From assembly GCA_028554795.2 (NCBI GenBank), contig CM068828.1, positions 12,916,314-12,980,313 on the forward strand: a stretch of 64,000 nt of DNA, given 5' to 3'. The DNA is from Sinohyriopsis cumingii. Taxonomy: Eukaryota; Mollusca; Bivalvia; Unionida; Unionidae. The position numbers and the translations under genes are program-made. The notes beneath the pieces were generated by a model. It made no database searches and had not been told where the DNA came from. It saw only the letters and a program-made list of their open reading frames with translations. Of the stretch, positions 7,479 through 14,479 are shown piece by piece. Within the stretch, counting starts at the first letter, position 1, and every line of letters starts with the position of its first letter.

Positions 7479-8588
7479 ATGGAAAAAGTCTTAGCCAGCA
7501 TTTACTACGATCCCTCCCATCCTGCAGGTTACGCAGGAGTTCAAAAATTGTATCGTGCTGCTAAAACTCGACTGAAAAGTCTCCGTTTACCTCAAGTGCA
7601 ACGATGGTTACAAAAACAAGCTACCTACACTTTACACAAACCCATTCGACGCAAGTTTGCCAGAAGTCGCACCCGAGTGGAAGGCATCGATCATCAATGG
7701 CAAGCCGATTTAGCCGATGTCTCTCATTTGGTCAGCTACAATCGTGGCTACAAATATTTGTTTTGTGTCATCGACGTCTTTTCCAAATTTGCCTGGGTCG
7801 TGCCCTTGACTTCCAAATCCAGCAGCGAGTTAGTGCGAGCCCTGCAACGGGTGCTGAAACAAAGCGGTCGTCACCCTCTTCGATGGCAAACGGACAAAGG
7901 TACCGAATTTCTGAACCAAGCTTTCCAAAAAGAATTAAAGAAACGTGACGTTCATTTTTTTACCACCGAGAATCCCGAAACCAAAGCCAGCATCGTGGAA
8001 CGTTTTCAACGCACTTTGAAAGAACGCATGTGGAAATATTGTACGCATCACCACACTCTGAAGTACATCGACATCTTACCGCACCTGGTGCAAGCGTACA
8101 ACCAATCTTACCATCGAAGCATTGGACGTGCCCCGCAAGACGTGACTCCCGACAACGAAGTGTTGGTGTTTGAGTGTCTGTTTGGTACGTCCCTGACGAG
8201 GGCTGTCCCCAAGAAAAGTGGAGACTTGGCCGTAGGAGATTGGGTGCGCATTGGTAAAACCAAACGCACTTTCGACAAAGGTTACTTACCTAACTGGACG
8301 ACCGAATTGTTTCGCGTCACTGGACGAGTGCATGGCCGTCATCCTGCCGTCTATAAATTGGAAGACATGAACGGAGAAGTGCTCAAAGGAACGTTTTATT
8401 TGCCCGAGTTACAATGTGTCACCAAAAAGGAAGACGACGTGTACGACATCGAAAGCATTCTCGAACGCAGAACCCGTAAAGTGGGCAAACGACGTGTCAA
8501 AGAAGTCAAAGTACGTTGGAAAGGATATCCGCCCAGTTTCGATTCTTGGATCGACGCTTCGCAAGTCATCGATTATAAAAAGAAGTGA
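7479..8588 (+). CDS. int: retroviral-type integrase with C-terminal chromodomain
   Basis: A 369-residue DDE-family integrase that would join the element's ends to host DNA. The catalytic triad is D77 (QADLADV), D139 (QTDKGTEF) and E174 (SIVERF), giving exact D,D35E spacing. An N-terminal helical region (YYDPSHPAGYAG) precedes the core. Residues about 321-365 form a chromodomain (YDIESILE, then VRWKGYPPSFDSWI), the module that in chromoviruses and some Polintons reads histone methyl-lysine marks and steers insertion. No stop or frameshift is visible. The start follows the preceding gene by 10 nt with AAAAAATGG context, and there is no clear separate TATA box. Confidence 0.95.
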   Translation: MEKVLASIYYDPSHPAGYAGVQKLYRAAKTRLKSLRLPQVQRWLQKQATYTLHKPIRRKFARSRTRVEGIDHQWQADLADVSHLVSYNRGYKYLFCVIDVFSKFAWVVPLTSKSSSELVRALQRVLKQSGRHPLRWQTDKGTEFLNQAFQKELKKRDVHFFTTENPETKASIVERFQRTLKERMWKYCTHHHTLKYIDILPHLVQAYNQSYHRSIGRAPQDVTPDNEVLVFECLFGTSLTRAVPKKSGDLAVGDWVRIGKTKRTFDKGYLPNWTTELFRVTGRVHGRHPAVYKLEDMNGEVLKGTFYLPELQCVTKKEDDVYDIESILERRTRKVGKRRVKEVKVRWKGYPPSFDSWIDASQVIDYKKK

Positions 8589-8593
8589 CCATC

Positions 8594-9013
8594 ATGCCCT
8601 TTCACACATCAGACGCAGCTACGTCGACCACTCCTCCTTCACCCAGTTCTTCTGTGCAAGAGTTACAAAAACAACCCTTGTGGGTGTGGTGTGGAGAACG
8701 TGTGCCTAAAACGCAAATCGTCTTTTTCTGCCAAATCTTCGTGGTGTATTGTGTCATCGGGGCAGCCATCGCCAATTTGAGTTTGCAACAAGGAGACAAA
8801 TAATTGTGGACCATTTTATTGAGCAGTTGCATCGGTTACCTGCTTCCTAATCCCTCCCTGAAATTCACCTCGAACGGGAACCCCGGGAACCTTGTGTCCA
8901 GTGCCAGTGCCAGTCACTACTCCAACCACAACCAGAACCCCATTTTGAGCGGAGACACGCCTCTGACGTCCATTAATAACCCCTCGGACAGCCACAGAAC
9001 TCTGGAATTATGA
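8594..9013 (+). pseudogene. small two-helix membrane protein split by an in-frame stop
   Basis: The first part (8594-8803, ATG at 8594) encodes a Ser/Pro-rich head and one hydrophobic helix (QIVFFCQIFVVYCVIGAAIA). A TAA at 8801-8803 ends it. The same frame then stays open to 9013 and starts with a second hydrophobic stretch (ILLSSCIGYLLPNPSL) that, as I know this small Polinton family, belongs to the same protein. The downstream part has no early ATG, and its stop overlaps the next gene's start (ATGA at 9010). The simplest reading is a nonsense mutation between the two membrane segments. A truncated one-helix product or readthrough cannot be excluded. Confidence 0.72.
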
Positions 9014-9933
9014 GTCACCAAAACCAATTTTACTTAACCTTACCCAGTGACAGTTCCATGGAGGTGTTTCCCCACAACACGTTATGCTGTTACACGGCCA
9101 AATTACCTCAGGCTATCCCCTTAGATCACGAAGCCCATTGGGAAGTGGCTTTAGTAGAAATCATTCACCCGACCCAAGTCCTCAATGTCCTTCCCAATGA
9201 AAATTTTTTTGATGTGGAAGTTCATGACGAGCAAATGCAACAGTGGATGGATAGCAATGTCAAATATGACAAGAAAACCCGTACACAAAAGTACACCACC
9301 TATCACTTGTTCATTCCCCCAGGCTATTATTTTAGTGGTCAACGTTTGGTCAGCACCATAACCTCCAGGTTTAATGTCGTGTTTCTGAAAGCTTTGGAGC
9401 ATGTCAACAAAAATGTCACCCTGGAGTACCACAAAGCAGCTCGTCGCTTCTTGATGAAATTTGAACGGAGTAAAATCCTGTCCATTTTATTTTGTCCTGA
9501 ATTGTTTGACATGTTGGGCGGAGACATGAACATGAGAAAGACCATGATCAAGAAAAACGAATTACCCATCGTTTACGACAACGAGTCTTTTAGCAAGTTA
9601 TTTCGTGCCCCGGTAGAACTGAACCAAGGACTGAATTTGATGTTTGTGTACTCCGATGTGGTGGAGTATAACGTGGTGGGACACACCTCCGTACCGTTAC
9701 TGCGTGTCATTCCTTTCAAAGTAGATTCTGCCACGGACGCTGACGAGGAAGGTGGAAACACTTACCACGTTCACCGCGAATTTGTCCATCCTCACTATTT
9801 GCCGGTCAGCAAGTCGTATTTGGACACGGTCAACATTGCTATAAAAGGAGAGCTGGGACAAAATATTCCATTCACCAAAGGAAAAGTCACGGTGAAACTC
9901 CATTTTCGAAAACGGTTCTCTCACGACTCGTAA
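9010..9933 (+). CDS. penton-like minor capsid protein candidate
   Basis: A 307-residue protein, mostly beta-rich by eye, opening with QNQFYLTLPSDSSMEVFPHN and then WEVALVEIIHPTQ. This opening pattern is characteristic of the minor capsid (penton-type) protein of Polintons and adintoviruses. It would form the five-fold vertices of an icosahedral particle with a single jelly-roll fold; the fold is inferred from the family, not shown by the bases. The ATG overlaps the stop of the preceding frame (ATGA), and the next gene starts 7 nt after its stop, so these late genes are tightly packed. The frame is intact. Confidence 0.82.
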   Translation: MSHQNQFYLTLPSDSSMEVFPHNTLCCYTAKLPQAIPLDHEAHWEVALVEIIHPTQVLNVLPNENFFDVEVHDEQMQQWMDSNVKYDKKTRTQKYTTYHLFIPPGYYFSGQRLVSTITSRFNVVFLKALEHVNKNVTLEYHKAARRFLMKFERSKILSILFCPELFDMLGGDMNMRKTMIKKNELPIVYDNESFSKLFRAPVELNQGLNLMFVYSDVVEYNVVGHTSVPLLRVIPFKVDSATDADEEGGNTYHVHREFVHPHYLPVSKSYLDTVNIAIKGELGQNIPFTKGKVTVKLHFRKRFSHDS

Positions 9934-9940
9934 GTAAGTC

Positions 9941-10339
9941 ATGTATCCAGTGTACCGAGGGGTTGCTCGACAGCGAGGACACGGTTTAGGAGACATGTTA
10001 AAATCGGCCTTTCGTTCGGTGGCCCCAATGTTGAAACCGATGGTGACACGCGGATTGCACGCCTTGAAAGATGCGGCACTGACGCAAGGCAAAGAATTTC
10101 TCCAAAATGTCATCATCGACAAACAAAACCCTAAAGAAGCCTTCATGAGGGCAGGCAAAAATGTCTTGCTGCAAACGGGTAAAGACATTTTGGGCCGACA
10201 AGACACACCTATAAATGCCCTGCACGCTACCGAGTCAGGCATTCAGCAAGGACAAGGCAGAAAGAGACGACGAAAAAACACCCTTTCACCAGACTTCAAG
10301 CGAGAAAGGCCAAGAAAAGAAGAACCGTTCGAGACTTAG
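9941..10339 (+). CDS. small basic core or membrane-active virion protein candidate
   Basis: A 132-residue protein between the two capsid genes. It begins MYPVYRGVARQRGHGLGDML, followed by amphipathic helices (about residues 18-85) and a very basic tail (KRRRKN, then ERPRKEE). The Gly-rich N-terminus next to an amphipathic helix recalls adenovirus precursor proteins such as pVI or pX that disrupt membranes or bind DNA, but I see no decisive motif. The position between minor and major capsid genes supports a structural role. It starts 7 nt after the preceding stop. Confidence 0.68.
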   Translation: MYPVYRGVARQRGHGLGDMLKSAFRSVAPMLKPMVTRGLHALKDAALTQGKEFLQNVIIDKQNPKEAFMRAGKNVLLQTGKDILGRQDTPINALHATESGIQQGQGRKRRRKNTLSPDFKRERPRKEEPFET

Positions 10340-10371
10340 ACGTTTTCGATTATTGAGTAAAGAGACAAAAA

Positions 10372-11685
10372 ATGATGCACCGAGAATCTTGCACTTGTTC
10401 CAAGACGGAACTGGATCTGTTTGCCATGCCCCCCACGATGATGACCATGCAAGAATCCCAATGGGTGGAATTTCACCCCGTCTCCTCACTGACCGATTCC
10501 GCTCCCATCGAGTTTGAAATCAAAGGACAGCCCGAAGATTACATCGATCTGAATAGCAGTTACTTGTACCTGAAAGTCAAAATTCTAGATAAGACTGGAG
10601 GTGCTATAGACGATGAAGCAGTAGCTCCCGTCAACAATTTCATGCATTCCTTGTTCAGTGGAGTGGACTTGTACTTGAATAACAAACTGGTCAGTAGCAG
10701 CATGGATACTTACCCTTATCGTGCTTACCTGGAAAATCTCTTGACATACGGAATAGATGCCAAGAACACTCATCTCAATGCCTGTGTGGTATGGGAAGCT
10801 GACGAACCTACCAAGTTTGAACTATTGGAATCTGATGAAAAGAAAGACAACAATGATGGATTTCTAGAACGAAGAAAGAGAATCACGGGAGCCGACACAA
10901 GTTTAGAACTGATGGATCGTTTGCATTTGGACATGTGGTTGCAAGAAAAGTATTTGCTGAACGGAGTGGATGTCCGCCTGAGACTGAATCGTAGCAGTGC
11001 CGCTTTCCATTTGATGGCTGATAGTGACGGTTACAAAACCAAAATCCTAGAAGCCAGACTCTACGTACGCCGTGTGGAAGTGTTACCTAAAGTGGGAAAC
11101 GACATCAGTCAAACATTGAGCAGAACAACCGCCAAGTATCCCATACGACGCGTGGAAGTGAAAACCTTCACCATTCCCAAGGGACAGCGATCCATGATCG
11201 AAGATCATCTGTTCCAAGGACAGTTACCCAAACGTTTGATCGTTGGTATCGTCGAGAATACAGCCTTCAACGGAGCTGCCGAAAAAAATCCTTTCTACTT
11301 TCAACACTTTGGCTTGTCCAAAATCGAAGTCAGTCGCGATGGCAAGACCTTGTGTACCCGACCTTTCGAGCCTGACTTTACCAAGAAGAATTACTTGAGA
11401 TCGTACTTGTCCCTGTACGAAGCCACCGGACAGTTAGGAACCAATACCAGTCACGGTATTACGTACGAGGATTATGCAGGAGGTTACGCTTTGTGGCCTT
11501 TCGATTTCACTCCAGACCAAGGCAGCGACGAGGGACATTTCCACCCTATAAAATCCGGCCAGATTCGTGTGGAAATTCAGTTTAAAGACCGAGACCCTGA
11601 TGAAACGGTGAACGTCATCCTGTATGCCGAATTTGATAATACGATAGAAATCAACAGTTTGAGAGAAGTCATTCTAGATTACTAG
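10372..11685 (+). CDS. major capsid protein candidate (double jelly-roll type)
   Basis: A 437-residue beta-rich protein beginning with a Cys-containing leader, then MMTMQESQWVEFHPVSSL and IEFEIKGQPEDYIDLNSSYL. Later landmarks are a segment near LPKRLIVGIVENTAFNG, NPFYFQHFGL, and a C-terminal stretch containing VNVILYAEFDNTIEI. These match the protein family often annotated as F54H12.2-like in invertebrates, which I take to be the Polinton/adintovirus hexon-type capsid protein. It would form the trimeric capsomers. Two adjacent ATGs (10372 and 10375) are both possible starts. The frame is intact. It is followed by an AT-rich duplicated region with AATAAA signals rather than by another gene. 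Confidence 0.85.
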   Translation: MMHRESCTCSKTELDLFAMPPTMMTMQESQWVEFHPVSSLTDSAPIEFEIKGQPEDYIDLNSSYLYLKVKILDKTGGAIDDEAVAPVNNFMHSLFSGVDLYLNNKLVSSSMDTYPYRAYLENLLTYGIDAKNTHLNACVVWEADEPTKFELLESDEKKDNNDGFLERRKRITGADTSLELMDRLHLDMWLQEKYLLNGVDVRLRLNRSSAAFHLMADSDGYKTKILEARLYVRRVEVLPKVGNDISQTLSRTTAKYPIRRVEVKTFTIPKGQRSMIEDHLFQGQLPKRLIVGIVENTAFNGAAEKNPFYFQHFGLSKIEVSRDGKTLCTRPFEPDFTKKNYLRSYLSLYEATGQLGTNTSHGITYEDYAGGYALWPFDFTPDQGSDEGHFHPIKSGQIRVEIQFKDRDPDETVNVILYAEFDNTIEINSLREVILDY

Positions 11686-11736
11686 AAGCCATGGAAGACT
11701 GTTATTCCTCTTTACCTAGTGGAGAAGCTTTTAGTG

Positions 11737-11916
11737 TTGGATTATTGTTAAAAAATGTTAGAGTTGTTGTTGTTTAGTGTTAAGTGATTTTTGAATAAAA
11801 AATGTTGTGTTTTGAAAAAATTGTTTGATGTTATTTTGTTGGATTATTGTTAAAAATGTTAGAGTTGTTGTTTAGTGTTAAGTGATTTTTGAATAAAAAA
11901 TGTTGTGTTTTGAAAG
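11737..11916 (+). repeat. duplicated AT-rich 3' region with two AATAAA signals
   Basis: A block of about 80 bp (TTGGATTATTGTTAAAAATG, then TTAAGTGATTTTTGAATAAA) occurs at 11737-11817 and again at 11839-11916. Each copy contains AATAAA (11794-11799 and 11892-11897), so this is most likely the duplicated poly(A) region of the major capsid gene. From here to 12,010 I see no gene. Confidence 0.75.
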
Positions 11917-12011
11917 AAATGCCTTTGTCTTTTGTTTAGCTATAAGAATGTTGGATTGATGCTCTTTCATTTCTTACTATCCCTCTAAACGTTGCGACTC
12001 AAAAACTGTGT

Positions 12012-12050
12012 GGGGGATGTTTTCCTTCACGTCCGCGCTTTGACTTTAAG
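12012..12050 (+). promoter_or_regulatory. shared promoter block, copy 1
   Basis: GGGGGATGT, then CCTTCACGTCCGCGCTTT, then a degenerate TATA position (GACTTTAAGAA). The same block recurs at 12881 and 13619, each time shortly before a small charged ORF. Its TATA-like part is the weakest of the three. The ORF ATG at 12105 follows about 60 nt after the TATA position. Confidence 0.7.
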
Positions 12051-12104
12051 AACCGGGGTTGTTTCCAGTCTAACCATCCATTGTCGACTCATCCTCCTAC
12101 TAAG

Positions 12105-12326
12105 ATGTACTCCAAACTAGCTAAGCTCAACGAAGCCTATGTGAATTTGCATAGGGTCAGACACAGTCTGATACCGAAGCCAGAAGAAATAGAGAATGTG
12201 AGAATGTTAAAAATCACTGAAGACCTGATAGAAGAGCTCTTCAGAGAAGAAATGAACAGGGAAAAAGAAGAATGGACAGAGAAGTACAGACTTCAGAGAC
12301 AGCAGCAACAGCAGCAACAACAATAG
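12105..12326 (+). CDS. accessory charged protein 1, probably truncated by TAG in a Gln tract
   Basis: The ATG at 12105 opens a 73-residue protein: an N-terminal helical segment (MYSKLAKLNEAYVNLHRVRH), a Glu/Lys/Arg-rich coiled-coil-like middle and a C-terminal polyglutamine tract. The tract ends at a TAG (12324-12326), but CAG/CAA codons continue in the same frame beyond it, and that frame stays open to a TAA at 12459-12461, 36 nt before the stem-loop at 12498. In the two sister genes the stop-to-stem-loop distances are 31 and 63 nt, so this TAG is probably a CAG-to-TAG change that shortens the original gene. No family outside this trio is recognised. Confidence 0.55.
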   Translation: MYSKLAKLNEAYVNLHRVRHSLIPKPEEIENVRMLKITEDLIEELFREEMNREKEEWTEKYRLQRQQQQQQQQ

Positions 12327-12497
12327 CAGCAGCAACCTGAAGCTGACAGAGGCTTTGTCGATTGCCGTATCGACACCAAAGATTTCTTCTTCTCTTTCCG
12401 AAGAAGCAGACCTATTGCCAGAAAGTCTATAATCAGAGGACATCGCATTCTTAGAAACTAAAAAAGAATGCCATAGTAAACAAAAAAAAAAAAAAAC

Positions 12498-12540
12498 AGC
12501 CCTTTTCAGGGCTACCCCAATACTCTAGAAAAGAAATAAC
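12498..12540 (+). terminator. histone-type 3' processing signal, copy 1
   Basis: AGCCCT-TTTC-AGGGCT (12498-12513) is a perfect 6-bp stem with a 4-nt TTTC loop, the size and loop of the metazoan replication-dependent histone stem-loop. It has an AACA 5' flank and an ACCCCA 3' flank. Thirteen nt downstream lies the purine-rich AGAAAAGAAA (12527-12536), placed like a histone downstream element for U7 snRNA. AATAAA at 12579-12584 could serve as a backup. Confidence 0.72.
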
Positions 12541-12880
12541 AATCCATTTGCCAATGTGTGTAGGTAGAGTAGTGTGAAAATAAACACTAACTCTTTTTTA
12601 AAAAAATGTGAGGGCATGTGTTTGTGTGTTTGTGTTTGTAAGTGGTTAAGTAGGTTGGTATGGATAGTAGATTAAAATGATGTCTTTTTTTTTGGTGTTT
12701 CAGGTGTAGATTAGGAGTTAGATTGGATTGCTTTGCGTATGTGGATAGTCTATTGAAGTGATTTATAAAAAATTTTAAAATAGTGATGGGTAGCATAAAA
12801 AAGTGAGTGAGTGTTTCTTTTAGGTCGGCGCGTTGTTTCTTTTGGTCATGATTTAGGTAAGATTAATTTTATGTTTTTTA
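12541..12880 (+). other. AT-rich spacer between accessory units 1 and 2
   Basis: No ORF is supported. The first 60 bp (CCAATGTGTGTAGGTAGAGT and following, to CACTAACTCTTT) are repeated after the second stem-loop at about 13,420-13,470, so they belong to the duplicated unit. The rest is T/G-rich and unremarkable. Confidence 0.6.
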
Positions 12881-12920
12881 GGGGATGTTTTCCTTCACGT
12901 CCGCGCTTTCACTATAAATT
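12881..12920 (+). promoter_or_regulatory. shared promoter block, copy 2
   Basis: GGGGATGTTTT, CCTTCACGTCCGCGCTTT and a clear TATA box (CACTATAAATT) about 67 nt before the ATG at 12979. Nearly identical to copies 1 and 3 over about 30 bp, while the sequence between copies differs, which argues for functional constraint or gene conversion. Confidence 0.75.
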
Positions 12921-12978
12921 GAAACTCGCTGGGCAGTCTAGCTACCCTTGTTGATTGATCAACACCACCACCAGAAGA

Positions 12979-13341
12979 ATGAACACGAGATTGGTTAAAA
13001 TGTTGGAACTTCATGTGCATCTGGAATATGCCAGGCGCCTGTTGAATGAACTGGCCGCGGAAGCCATTGTGGAAGACGGAAGGATAAGAGAGGAGGAGGA
13101 AAGAAGAAATAAAGAAATGGAGGAAAGAAAATATAAAGAAGAGGAGGAGAGAAGAAAGAAAGAAGAAGAAGAGGAGGAGGAAAAGGAGAGAAGAAGAAGA
13201 AGAAATTTCAGAATCCCAGAGAGCGAAAATTGGGATTCTGAAGCCACATATCCTGCCTCTGCTCTCACCCCCAAAAAGGTAAAAAGTAACTGGGGGATAA
13301 GATGTGTATGTGGCGCCAGGCCTGGAAGGTGCCACCATTAA
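12979..13341 (+). CDS. accessory charged protein 2
   Basis: A 120-residue protein from the ATG at 12979. The N-terminal helical segment (NTRLVKMLELHVHLEYARRL) has the same heptad-like pattern as its neighbours. A long Glu/Arg/Lys run (about residues 37-75) would form a charged single helix or coiled coil. The tail contains NFRIPESENWDSE and ends with CVCGARPGRCHH. It sits between promoter block 2 and stem-loop 2, with 31 nt from stop to stem. I recognise no family; its charge and coiled-coil nature would suit a structural or binding role, but this is a guess. Confidence 0.62.
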   Translation: MNTRLVKMLELHVHLEYARRLLNELAAEAIVEDGRIREEEERRNKEMEERKYKEEEERRKKEEEEEEEKERRRRRNFRIPESENWDSEATYPASALTPKKVKSNWGIRCVCGARPGRCHH

Positions 13342-13372
13342 CCAGGTGCCCATGAAGTTCCAAACAAAAAAC

Positions 13373-13410
13373 AGCCCTTTTCAGGGCTTCCTAATACTCT
13401 AGAAAAGAAA
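13373..13410 (+). terminator. histone-type 3' processing signal, copy 2
   Basis: AGCCCT-TTTC-AGGGCT (13373-13388) repeats the perfect 6-bp stem and TTTC loop of copy 1, again with an ACA 5' flank, and a purine-rich AGAAAAGAAA at 13401-13410. The 3' flank differs slightly (TCCTAA). The AATAAA found downstream of copy 1 is changed here (AATATAAA). Confidence 0.72.
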
Positions 13411-13618
13411 TAACGATCTATTTGCCAATGTGTGTAGGTAGAGTAGTGTGAATATAAACACTAACTCTTTATTGATAGTGCGAGTGTATGTGTTCATGTG
13501 TTTGTGTTTGTGAATGTTAAAGGAAGTTTGTGTGAATAGTAGATTATGGGTTTCTTTATTGTTTCTTAGCGTATGTGGAGAGTATAGTTTGGGTTTGATT
13601 ATATGAAATGAGAAAAGT

Positions 13619-13658
13619 GGGGGGTGTTTTCCTTCACGTCCGCGCTTTCAGTATAAGA
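13619..13658 (+). promoter_or_regulatory. shared promoter block, copy 3
   Basis: GGGGGTGTTTT, CCTTCACGTCCGCGCTTT and TATA-like CAGTATAAGAA, about 47 nt before the ATG at 13698. Confidence 0.73.
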
Positions 13659-13697
13659 ACCCACCACGTTCGTCGTTGGAACCATTCTACAAAGAAG

Positions 13698-14042
13698 ATG
13701 GCTTCTAACCAAATGGACAAAATACAAACCTTGCAAGACGTTTTAGACAACTTAGGAATAATGGAACAGATGCTAATAAGACTCGTTGAAGACCATTATT
13801 CCTATAGTTCCCATCGTGTAAAGATGGAAATTAATAACTTAAGAAAAGCAAAGGACAAGATTAGTGGTGTAATGAAAGAGATAAAGGAGGAGAAGGAGGA
13901 TGAAGAGGAAAGAATAAGAATACGCAAATGGAACGAAAAAATTGAAAAAGAAGAAGAAAATGAAAAGAGGAAGAAAGAAGAGGAGGAAGAGAAGAAGAAA
14001 GAAGAGGAGGAGAAGAAAAAAAGAAAGAGAAGAAGAGTGTAG
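13698..14042 (+). CDS. accessory charged protein 3
   Basis: A 114-residue protein from the ATG at 13698 (AAGATGGC context, first ATG after the promoter block). The first 60 residues form helical segments (MDKIQTLQDVLDNLGIMEQM), followed by an extended Glu/Lys/Arg run to the end (KKKRKRRRV), which could act as a nuclear-localisation-type basic tail. Together with the genes at 12105 and 12979 it forms a family related by layout and flanks more than by residues. No outside family is recognised. Confidence 0.62.
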   Translation: MASNQMDKIQTLQDVLDNLGIMEQMLIRLVEDHYSYSSHRVKMEINNLRKAKDKISGVMKEIKEEKEDEEERIRIRKWNEKIEKEEENEKRKKEEEEEKKKEEEEKKKRKRRRV

Positions 14043-14105
14043 GAGATAAAATAAGAACTTGGTGGAGAAAAAGAAGAAATTAGAAGAAGAAGAAGAAAAC
14101 CCAAA

Positions 14106-14145
14106 AGCCCTTTTCAGGGCCAGCCATATTTCTCGAAAAGAGATA
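14106..14145 (+). terminator. histone-type 3' processing signal, copy 3
   Basis: GCCCT-TTTC-AGGGC with an outer A-C mismatch (14106-14121) keeps the 5-bp core stem and TTTC loop. A purine-rich GAAAAGAGAT at 14135-14144 occupies the downstream-element position. The surrounding sequence differs from copies 1 and 2, so the stem-loop is conserved better than its context. Confidence 0.66.
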
Positions 14146-14164
14146 GCCTTTCAATTGCCTACCC

Positions 14165-14235
14165 CTTTTTTAAATTTAAATTTAAATTTAAATTTAAAAA
14201 AAACGTTTTTTTAAAAAAAAAATCCCAAACTCTAT
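14165..14235 (+). repeat. (TTTAAA)n and A/T tracts near the element's right end
   Basis: Four to five TTTAAA units and A/T homopolymers separate the last accessory gene from the 45-bp repeat array. Low-complexity AT tracts of this kind are common in subterminal DNA, but I cannot assign a function. Confidence 0.6.
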
Positions 14236-14236
14236 T

Positions 14237-14455
14237 CCCCATGTTAATTTCCCCTTGTCGCTAGACAGACCCACACTATAGTTCCATGTTAAATTCCCCT
14301 TGTCGCTAGAGTGACCCACGATTTATTCCCCATGTTAATTCCCCTTGTCGCTAATCTGACCCACGATTTTTCTCCATGTTAAATTTCCATTGTCGCTAAT
14401 CGTTCCCAGGGGGGGGGTCTGTAATGCTAATTCCCATTGTCACTAATGTATCCCT
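14237..14455 (+). repeat. five degenerate ~45-bp direct repeats, probable subterminal array
   Basis: CCATGTTAATTTCCCCTTGT, then CGCTAG and a CAGACCCAC-like part, recurs at about 14239, 14284, 14330, 14374 and (most diverged) 14427, a period of 44 to 55 bp. It appears nowhere else in the window. Its place just past the last gene fits a terminal repeat of the Polinton, but the matching left end is not in the window. Confidence 0.7.
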
Positions 14456-14479
14456 ATAAACTACTCCCGATGCTACACA

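Noticed and set aside
8804..9013. Separate gene starting at 8,804
   Set aside because: It starts with TTG right after an in-frame TAA and is better explained as the continuation of the preceding broken membrane-protein frame.
12498..12513. Bacterial rho-independent terminator
   Set aside because: The stem is followed by ACCCCA and not by a T-tract, and the context is eukaryotic; the histone-type reading fits loop, flank and downstream element.
13802..14104. Ser/Phe/Leu-rich minus-strand ORF opposite accessory gene 3 (and similar ones at 12,895 and 13,011)
   Set aside because: Antisense of Glu/Lys runs; the promoter and 3' signals lie on the plus strand.
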